Assembly (NCBI RefSeq): GCF_002875945.1 | Contig: NZ_MCZK01000097.1 | Coordinates: 1 to 64,000 of the forward strand | From: Vibrio lentus | Lineage (GTDB): Bacteria > Pseudomonadota > Gammaproteobacteria > Enterobacterales > Vibrionaceae | DNA: 64,000 bases | Direction: 5' to 3' | Part shown: positions 57,787 through 64,000 of the stretch, in pieces | How positions within the stretch are numbered: the stretch's first letter is position 1 | Layout of the letters: every line of letters starts with the position of its first letter | The notes under the pieces: model-generated | Told to the model about the DNA's origin: nothing | The model's input: only the letters and a program-made list of their open reading frames with translations | The model's database searches: none | Position numbers and translations under genes: made by a program

Positions 57787-59199
57787 TTAAAGTTCACGAA
57801 TATCGACAAAGTGACCAGCGATTGCAGCTGCAGCTGCCATTGCTGGGCTAACTAGGTGCGTACGACCATCACGGCCTTGGCGACCTTCAAAGTTACGGTT
57901 TGATGTAGAAGCACAGCGCTCTTGTGGACCTAGACGGTCGTTGTTCATTGCAAGACACATAGAGCAACCCGGTAGGCGCCATTCAAAGCCTGCTTCGATA
58001 AAGATCTTATCTAGACCTTCAGCTTCAGCTTGTGCTTTTACTTGCTCAGAACCCGGAACGATCAATGCTTGAACATGTTTCGCTACTTGGCGGCCTTTTG
58101 CTACTGCTGCAGCTGCACGCATGTCTTCGATACGCGAGTTAGTACAAGAACCTACGAAGACTTTATCGACGTTGTAATCCGATAGAGATTTACCCGCTTC
58201 AAGACCCATGTAAGCCAGCGCTTTTTCTGCAGATGCCTTTTCAACAGGGTCTGCAAAGCTTTCTGGTGCAGGGATTGGTGTGTCTACCGAAATAACCTGG
58301 CCAGGGTTGGTTCCCCAAGTGACTTGTGGTTTGATGTCTGCAGCTTCTAGCGTTACAACCGCATCGAACTCTGCATCAGCATCGGTTTTCAATGTGTTCC
58401 AGTATTCAATAGCGGCTTCTAAGTCTTCGCCCTCAGGAGAGAACTTGCGACCTTTGATATATTCATAAGTGGTTGTATCAGGAGCAATTAGACCCGCTTT
58501 AGCGCCAAGCTCGATCGCCATGTTACATACCGTCATACGACCTTCCATTGTAAGGTCAGTAATGGCCTCACCACAGAATTCAACCACATAGCCTGTACCG
58601 CCAGCGGCTGTTGTCTTGCCGATGATAGCTAGTACGATATCTTTTGCGGTAATGCCTTCAGCGACTTTGCCTTTTACTTCGATCTTCATCGTTTTAGCGC
58701 GAGCTTGTTTTAGCGTTTGAGTTGCTAGAACGTGCTCTACTTCTGAAGTACCGATACCGAATGCTAATGAACCAAATGCACCGTGTGTTGCCGTGTGTGA
58801 GTCACCACATACGATGGTCATGCCCGGCAGAGTAATACCTAGCTCAGGGCCCATTACGTGCACAATACCTTGGTATTTGTGGTTTAGATCGTAAAGCGTG
58901 ACACCAAACTCTTCACAGTTTTTCGATAGCGTTTCCATTTGGATACGAGCCATCTCACCAGAAGCGTTGATGTCTTTGGTTTGTGTCGATACGTTGTGAT
59001 CCATCGTCGCAAAAGTTTTGCCTACTTGGCGAACTTTACGGCCTTTTTCACGCAGACCATCAAAGGCTTGTGGCGACGTTACTTCATGGACTAAGTGGCG
59101 ATCGATATAAAGAATTGGCGTTTCGCCCTTCGCTGCAACCGCAACGTGAGCGTCATAAACTTTTTCGTATAAGGTTTTTGCTTGCTGGTTTGTCGACAT
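57787..59199 (-). CDS. leuC: 3-isopropylmalate dehydratase large subunit LeuC
   Basis: A 470-residue aconitase-family subunit with a [4Fe-4S] cluster, converting 2- to 3-isopropylmalate with LeuD. The cluster cysteines are visible in [14 protein letters not shown] (about residue 350) and [12 protein letters not shown] (about 410). [20 protein letters not shown] is also diagnostic. Frequent preferred codons suggest good expression. Confidence 0.98.
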   Translation of the reverse strand: MSTNQQAKTLYEKVYDAHVAVAAKGETPILYIDRHLVHEVTSPQAFDGLREKGRKVRQVGKTFATMDHNVSTQTKDINASGEMARIQMETLSKNCEEFGVTLYDLNHKYQGIVHVMGPELGITLPGMTIVCGDSHTATHGAFGSLAFGIGTSEVEHVLATQTLKQARAKTMKIEVKGKVAEGITAKDIVLAIIGKTTAAGGTGYVVEFCGEAITDLTMEGRMTVCNMAIELGAKAGLIAPDTTTYEYIKGRKFSPEGEDLEAAIEYWNTLKTDADAEFDAVVTLEAADIKPQVTWGTNPGQVISVDTPIPAPESFADPVEKASAEKALAYMGLEAGKSLSDYNVDKVFVGSCTNSRIEDMRAAAAVAKGRQVAKHVQALIVPGSEQVKAQAEAEGLDKIFIEAGFEWRLPGCSMCLAMNNDRLGPQERCASTSNRNFEGRQGRDGRTHLVSPAMAAAAAIAGHFVDIREL

Positions 59200-59241
59200 A
59201 GCTTTTCTTCCTTGGGAGCATCAGTCCCAGTGTTTGTTTCT

Positions 59242-59273
59242 AGCCAAGTCATGCTATTTAAGCTGACTTGGCT
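59242..59273 (-). promoter_or_regulatory. Intercistronic hairpin between leuB and leuC
   Basis: A 10-bp perfect inverted repeat AGCCAAGTCA/TGACTTGGCT with a 12-nt loop in the 117-bp gap. There is no T-tract, so it more likely stabilises or processes the message than ends it. Confidence 0.5.
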
Positions 59274-59316
59274 TGATATTATTCTTATGTACTTGCTTCT
59301 AATTTAAGTCTCTAGC

Positions 59317-60417
<1,101 letters not shown>

Positions 60418-60460
60418 TTAATTCTTGTTACTGAGCTGTTTGGCTCGTTTTAAATTTTGT

Positions 60461-60489
60461 CCCTAAAGCCAACAACATCGGCTCTAGGG
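60461..60489 (-). promoter_or_regulatory. Intercistronic hairpin between leuA and leuB
   Basis: CCCTAAAGCC/GGCTCTAGGG pairs at nine of ten positions with a 9-nt loop, in the 97-bp gap. There is no clear T-tract; a transcript processing or stabilising role is inferred. Confidence 0.45.
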
Positions 60490-60505
60490 CTCTGTTATTG
60501 GAGTA

Positions 60506-62053
60506 TTAAACTGTCGCGAATTTTTGCTGCTTCATTTCAGCAATGGTGTCTGCGCGTTGAATGCTATTGATAACGTGTAGCAACGCTTGACCAGAAGCTT
60601 CAACGATATCGGTTGAAACGCCCGTACCGTGGTACTTACGGCCTTTATAGTTAGCAATGATGTCCGCTTGACCTAAGCCATCTTCGCCTTCACCTTTTGC
60701 AGTAAGGTCGAATTTATCCAACGCGATTTCGTAGCCTGTTAAGCGGTAGATACATTGGTATAAAGCATCAACCGGGCCATTGCCGACAGCAGCTTCGCAT
60801 TTCTCTTCATCACCACATTGCAGTTTGATGCTGGTGGTAGACATAACACTACCAGATTGTACGCTTAGGTAGTTAAGTTTATAGAAGTCATCTTCATCAC
60901 GTAGATTCGCGAAGTGCATCAATGCTTCTAGGTCGTAATCGAACACTTGTCCTTTACGGTCAGCAAGCTTCAAGAAGTCTTCGTACAATGAATCTAGGTT
61001 GTACTCATTATCTTTATAACCCATCGCGTCCATGTGGCTCTTAACCGCTGCTCGGCCACTACGGCTTGTTAGGTTCAAGGCTTTGTTTTTCAAGCCAATA
61101 GACTCAGGCGTCATGATCTCGTAAGTGTTCTTGTTCTTGAGCATACCATCTTGGTGAATGCCAGAAGAGTGGCTGAATGCGTTAGCGCCGACAATAGCTT
61201 TGTTGTCTTGAATTGGCATGTGGCAAAGCTGGCTAACCAACTTACTGGTACGGTGAATCTCTTTATGATCCAAGCCAGTATGAACACCCAAAAGCTCTTG
61301 GCGAGTTTTGATGATCATTGCAATTTCTTCTAAAGAACAGTTACCCGCACGTTCGCCAATACCATTGATTGTGCCTTCAATTTGGCGAGCGCCCGCTTGC
61401 ACAGCAGCGATTGAGTTTGCAACCGACATACCTAAGTCATCGTGACAGTGAACTGAGATGATAGCTTGGTCGATATTTGGTACGCGATCGAATAGCGTTT
61501 TGATGATGCCGCCAAACTCATTCGGTACTGTATAGCCTACCGTGTCTGGAATGTTGATGGTTTTCGCGCCTGCGTTAATCGCGGCTTCAACCATACGGCA
61601 TAGGTTGTCGATAGGGGTACGACCGGCATCTTCACAAGAGAACTCAACATCATCGGTGTAGTTACGAGCGTGTTTGACGGCTTTTACTGCCATCTCTACT
61701 ACATCGTCGTAGCTACGGCGCAATTTGTCTTGCACGTGAACCGTTGATGTAGAAATGAAGGTATGGATACGGAACTGGTCAGCAACTTTAAGCGCTTCTG
61801 CTGCGGCATCGATATCTTTCGCTACGGCACGAGAAAGTGCACAAATTCGGCTGTCTTTGATGTGTTTAGCGATGGTTTGTACTGACTCAAAATCACCTGG
61901 AGAAGAGATAGGGAAGCCAGCTTCGATAACATCTACACCCAGTCTCTCAAGAGCATAAGCGATCTGTAACTTCTCTTTTACCGTAAGGCTTGCAGCCAAT
62001 GCTTGCTCGCCGTCACGTAAGGTAGTATCAAAAATTATTACTTGATCGTTCAT
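60506..62053 (-). CDS. leuA: 2-isopropylmalate synthase LeuA
   Basis: A 515-residue enzyme for the first leucine-specific step (2-oxoisovalerate plus acetyl-CoA). The catalytic barrel has [20 protein letters not shown] (residue 6), the metal-binding [20 protein letters not shown] (about 202) and [17 protein letters not shown]. The C-terminal regulatory domain (about 390-515) binds leucine for feedback inhibition. It is the first structural gene of the leu operon, with GGAAG as ribosome site, 136 nt after the leader peptide stop. Confidence 0.98.
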   Translation of the reverse strand: MNDQVIIFDTTLRDGEQALAASLTVKEKLQIAYALERLGVDVIEAGFPISSPGDFESVQTIAKHIKDSRICALSRAVAKDIDAAAEALKVADQFRIHTFISTSTVHVQDKLRRSYDDVVEMAVKAVKHARNYTDDVEFSCEDAGRTPIDNLCRMVEAAINAGAKTINIPDTVGYTVPNEFGGIIKTLFDRVPNIDQAIISVHCHDDLGMSVANSIAAVQAGARQIEGTINGIGERAGNCSLEEIAMIIKTRQELLGVHTGLDHKEIHRTSKLVSQLCHMPIQDNKAIVGANAFSHSSGIHQDGMLKNKNTYEIMTPESIGLKNKALNLTSRSGRAAVKSHMDAMGYKDNEYNLDSLYEDFLKLADRKGQVFDYDLEALMHFANLRDEDDFYKLNYLSVQSGSVMSTTSIKLQCGDEEKCEAAVGNGPVDALYQCIYRLTGYEIALDKFDLTAKGEGEDGLGQADIIANYKGRKYHGTGVSTDIVEASGQALLHVINSIQRADTIAEMKQQKFATV

Positions 62054-62139
62054 GGGTGCTTCCTTATATCGATAATGAATCGATTGCTATCCAAATTATT
62101 ATTAAGAATGATGTTCTTTTAAAAGTGCCAGTTACAAAA

Positions 62140-62160
62140 AAACCCGCTCAGCGCGGGTTT
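62140..62160 (-). terminator. leu operon attenuator (terminator hairpin)
   Basis: On the minus strand AAACCCGC-GCTGA-GCGGGTTT is an 8-bp stem followed by a T7 run, located 30 nt after the leader peptide stop and 87 nt before leuA. Its 5' arm ACCCGCGC can instead pair with GCGCGGGT at the end of the leader coding region (62193-62200), the antiterminator. Confidence 0.88.
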
Positions 62161-62162
62161 TA

Positions 62163-62263
62163 ATATTTGTGTAGTTCTTGACCCACAACTTACCCGCGCG
62201 ATTGGTTCACGATAAGGAGAAGTTTCAGCAGTCGAGAAGAAGAAAAAATCATTACACAAATAT
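62163..62263 (-). promoter_or_regulatory. Alternative RNA pairing segments of the leu leader
   Basis: An 11-bp perfect inverted repeat (ATATTTGTGTA/TACACAAATAT, 62163-62173 with 62253-62263) encloses the leader peptide gene. Inside it GCGCGGGT (62193-62200 on the other strand) is complementary to the terminator arm. Ribosome position on the leucine codons would choose between these pairings, as in classical attenuation. Confidence 0.7.
62190..62252 (-). CDS. leuL: leu operon leader peptide LeuL
   Basis: A 20-residue reading frame, too short for automatic calls: start ATG 62252, stop TAA 62190. It contains five Leu codons in a six-codon run (CTG CTG AAA CTT CTC CTT) followed directly by Ile and Val codons, and it lies just before an attenuator hairpin upstream of leuA. 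This is the expected sensor of charged leucyl-tRNA. The ribosome site is weak (ACGGAT), common for leader peptides. Confidence 0.88.
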   Translation of the reverse strand: MIFSSSRLLKLLLIVNQSRG

Positions 62264-62309
62264 CCGTAAATAAACTGTTAACACCATATTTACCGTAATT
62301 TATTCTGAG

Positions 62310-62315
62310 CGTCAA
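62310..62315 (-). promoter_or_regulatory. Possible -35 box of the leu promoter
   Basis: On the minus strand TTGACG lies 58 nt before the leader ATG. The -10 region 16-18 bp downstream (GTAAATA) is a poor match, so the promoter call is tentative. Confidence 0.35.
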
Positions 62316-62522
62316 ACAAGAAAATCCAATATCAGCGTACATTGGCAGTGTTTTGGTTTGGTTTGTGCTGTTTTTTATCTTGGTGTTGGCGAAATCGACT
62401 GATTGGTGGTTTTGTATTGGCGGGTTAGTTTATCGTTTGGCTGATGTGTAGGTTAAAACTTTGTAGTAAATCTTTTTAATGGAACGATTCACCAACAGAA
62501 TTAAAAGTATGGTTCGATTTAA

Positions 62523-62538
62523 TTAATCATTTGATTAA
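62523..62538. promoter_or_regulatory. TetR-type operator 1
   Basis: Palindrome TTAATCA-TT-TGATTAA, with the same 7-bp arms and spacing as operator 2. Centre-to-centre distance to operator 2 is 63 bp, six helical turns. Confidence 0.75.
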
Positions 62539-62579
62539 ATAGTGAGTAATTAATCTTCTACAGTTGCATCTATTTATCT

Positions 62580-62607
62580 CTATAATTAATCAGATGATTA
62601 ATTATAG
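62580..62607. promoter_or_regulatory. TetR-type operator 2 overlapping the regulator promoter
   Basis: A 28-bp perfect palindrome: CTATAATTAATCA, GA, TGATTAATTATAG. It contains the core TTAATCA-N2-TGATTAA and a TATAAT (62581-62586) that could be the -10 box of the regulator gene starting 15 bp further on. A bound repressor would block RNA polymerase, so autorepression is likely. Confidence 0.8.
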
Positions 62608-62621
62608 AGTAGGTCAAAGTG

Positions 62622-63281
62622 ATGACAGCACGCAAAGCAGGGCGGCCTCAACAGAATTTGGATGTGCGACAACTACTCATAGAACATGCTCGTGATCTGT
62701 TTGTTGTCCAACCATACGATAAGGTGTCGACGCGCTTAATTGCCGAGCGTGCAGGCGTGAACATCGCGATGATCCGTTATTACTTTGGTAATAAAGCGGG
62801 CTTGTTTGAAGCTATGCTGCGTGAAACGCTGCGTCCTATGCAATTGCAAATGCAGAAGTTGGTTGAAGAGAGCAGTCATGAGAACTTTCTCGACCTAATG
62901 CGGACTTACTACAAAGAGATGGTTAAGGTGCCGAAGTTTCCTCGCTTGATTGCTCAAGTGATGAATATGCCACCCTCAGAAGTTCAAAGAGAGTTGCTAG
63001 AGAAGGTCTTTCTTGATGTGGCTAAGCCAGCGCAAGATGTCATCTTTGAAAAGTTAGTTGCGCAGGGCATCTTGAAACAAAACATGGATCCAAAACTGTG
63101 TCGCGTTTCGTATATAAGCTTGATGGTATTCCCTTTTATCGCACCGCCACCTTTGTTAGCGATCCACGGTATTGAGCTTAATGAAGCCTTTCTTAACCGC
63201 CTAATCGAACACAACATTCAATTGATGACCGAAGGCTTTATCAATGTATCTAGCCCTTCACCTGAGCAGGAACCAAAATAA
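62622..63281 (+). CDS. TetR-family transcriptional regulator
   Basis: A 219-residue repressor (ATG 62622; a GTG directly before it is also in frame). The N-terminal helix-turn-helix (about residues 15-60) is clear: DLFVVQPYDKVSTRLIAERA followed by GVNIAMIRYYFGNKAGLFEA. The C-terminal ligand domain resembles that of TetR regulators next to RND pumps. Two matched palindromes lie upstream. Its stop codon overlaps the start of the membrane fusion protein gene (TAATG), so regulator and pump are one operon and the protein probably represses both. The ligand is unknown. Confidence 0.92.
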   Translation: MTARKAGRPQQNLDVRQLLIEHARDLFVVQPYDKVSTRLIAERAGVNIAMIRYYFGNKAGLFEAMLRETLRPMQLQMQKLVEESSHENFLDLMRTYYKEMVKVPKFPRLIAQVMNMPPSEVQRELLEKVFLDVAKPAQDVIFEKLVAQGILKQNMDPKLCRVSYISLMVFPFIAPPPLLAIHGIELNEAFLNRLIEHNIQLMTEGFINVSSPSPEQEPK

Positions 63282-64000
63282 TGAAAATAAGTAAAAAGCT
63301 CCTATTCTTTCCGGCTCTAGCGGTTGGTGTTATCAGTCTTGTGGCTGCGATTAATCTAAAACCAGATCTGCCGACTAAACCCGCGGGCGATCGAGCTCGT
63401 TTAGTCGAAACCGTCAGTTTAGAACAACAAATGATCGCGCCGTTGGCGGTGGGCTTTGGCAAGGTGGTGCCTAAGGTTGAATGGAAAGCCATTGCTGAGG
63501 TGACTGGGCAGATTGTTTATCGACATCCAGACCTAGAGAAAGGGCAGATTATTCCTGCGGGTACTGAGGTACTTAAGATCGATCCCTTAGATTATGAGTT
63601 GAAGTTGGTACAAGCCGAAGCGGATCTTAAATCAAGCCAGACCTCATTAGCTAAGTTGAACCAAGAAGAAGATAACCTTAAGCAGACTCTAAAGATCGAA
63701 AAGAACCGCTTAGTGATCAGCAATAAAGAGCTGCAACGTAAACAAGATCTGCGCAAGAAAGGGCTCACCTCTCAATCTGATGTCGATCTCCAGCAGCAAA
63801 GTGCGTTGTCTCAACAGAAGCTTGTATTGGATATCGATAACCAAATTGCGTTGATGCCAGATGAAAAGCGTGTCGCGGAAGCCGTGATTAAGGTGAATGT
63901 CTCTAAGGTAAAAGAGGCGCAACGCTCTTTGGATAAAACAACCATCACCCTGCCTAGAGCGATGAGAATTGCGCAGGTCGATATCGAACAAAACCAAGTG
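63281..64000 (+). CDS. RND efflux membrane fusion protein (HlyD/AcrA-like), partial
   Basis: The frame runs from ATG 63281 to the window end without a stop (240 residues seen). An N-terminal signal or anchor (MKISKKLLFFPALAVGVISL) is followed by half of a lipoyl-type domain (AVGFGKVVPKVEWKAIAEVTG, IPAGTEVLKIDP) and a long alpha-helical hairpin rich in Lys, Gln and Glu (about 110-215). This is the periplasmic adaptor of a tripartite pump; the RND transporter gene is expected next, outside the window. It overlaps the TetR stop codon, so it is translationally coupled. Lacking a lipobox Cys, it is probably membrane-anchored. Confidence 0.88.
   Translation, partial: MKISKKLLFFPALAVGVISLVAAINLKPDLPTKPAGDRARLVETVSLEQQMIAPLAVGFGKVVPKVEWKAIAEVTGQIVYRHPDLEKGQIIPAGTEVLKIDPLDYELKLVQAEADLKSSQTSLAKLNQEEDNLKQTLKIEKNRLVISNKELQRKQDLRKKGLTSQSDVDLQQQSALSQQKLVLDIDNQIALMPDEKRVAEAVIKVNVSKVKEAQRSLDKTTITLPRAMRIAQVDIEQNQV

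Larger units (their letters stand above)
62054..62621. other. Divergent region between leuA and the TetR gene
   Basis: About 570 bp. The leuA side (62054-62320) is the leu leader: promoter, leader peptide, alternative RNA pairings and attenuator. The middle (62330-62510) shows only T/G-rich sequence with no gene. The right part (62520-62607) has two TetR-type operators. There is no leuO-like gene here, although one lies near leuA in many gammaproteobacteria. Confidence 0.7.

Noticed and set aside
62330..62510. Hidden leuO or another small gene between leuA and the TetR gene
   Set aside because: No open frame with a plausible start, ribosome site or LysR-type helix-turn-helix is present on either strand.
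63710..63997. A 95-codon minus-strand frame at the window end
   Set aside because: It lies opposite the coiled-coil region of the membrane fusion protein, which is the clearly coding frame in an operon with the TetR gene.

Overview
The window is a contiguous piece of a gammaproteobacterial chromosome, almost certainly a Vibrio. The evidence is a complete MSHA type IV pilus locus joined directly to mreBCD-maf-rng-yhdP-nitrilase-tldD, plus Vibrio-type versions of the rplU-rpmA-obgE, lptD-surA-pdxA-rsmA and leuABCD clusters. The sequence reads as an ordinary mid-GC chromosomal backbone. I found no rRNA, tRNA, CRISPR array, transposase or phage gene. Species level (Splendidus-like clade) is a guess.

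Layout. 1-15897 is the MSHA pilus locus on the + strand. An assembly block (end of mshI, then mshJ, K, L, M, N, E, G, F) is followed by a pilin block (mshB, A, C, D, O, P, Q). A promoter-like TATAAT precedes mshB and a strong terminator follows the major pilin gene mshA. 16048-26970 carries the cell-shape genes mreBCD, then maf, rng, yhdP, a nitrilase-family gene and tldD, ending at a strong terminator. 27091-35109 holds phoH-PIN (-), rapA (+), an unusual NRAMP-like transporter (-), rluA (+) and a D-2-hydroxyacid dehydrogenase (+). 35274-39619 (-) is a TRAP-TAXI uptake operon (binding protein, fused permease, universal stress protein). 39963-41720 is the divergent argR/mdh pair. 42130-45454 is ispB divergent from rplU-rpmA-obgE. 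45785-47627 is a split ThrE/YjjP-YjjB exporter followed by an atypical folA. 47673-54455 (-) contains lptD-surA-pdxA-rsmA and, behind a terminator, apaG-apaH. 54605-56963 has djlA, a DUF924 gene and a DUF547 gene. 57170-62252 (-) is leuABCD with a leader peptide and attenuator. 62622-64000 is a TetR regulator with two matched operators, overlapping the start of an RND-type membrane fusion protein that runs off the window.

How the genes work together. The MSHA genes build a retractable surface-attachment pilus. Its extension ATPase MshE shows both c-di-GMP-binding MshEN repeats, which links the pilus to second-messenger control. The mre genes direct rod shape. lptD-surA is the outer-membrane biogenesis core. 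The leu operon makes leucine under classical attenuation, for which both the leader peptide and the competing RNA pairings are visible.

I saw no clear new multi-gene system. The points most worth checking are: a Maf protein whose catalytic motif is expanded into six 7-residue repeats; a folA with about 17 extra residues before the M20 loop and foreign-looking codon use; an NRAMP homologue lacking both canonical metal-binding motifs; paired TetR operators spaced 63 bp apart; and a cluster of six GATC sites upstream of obgE.
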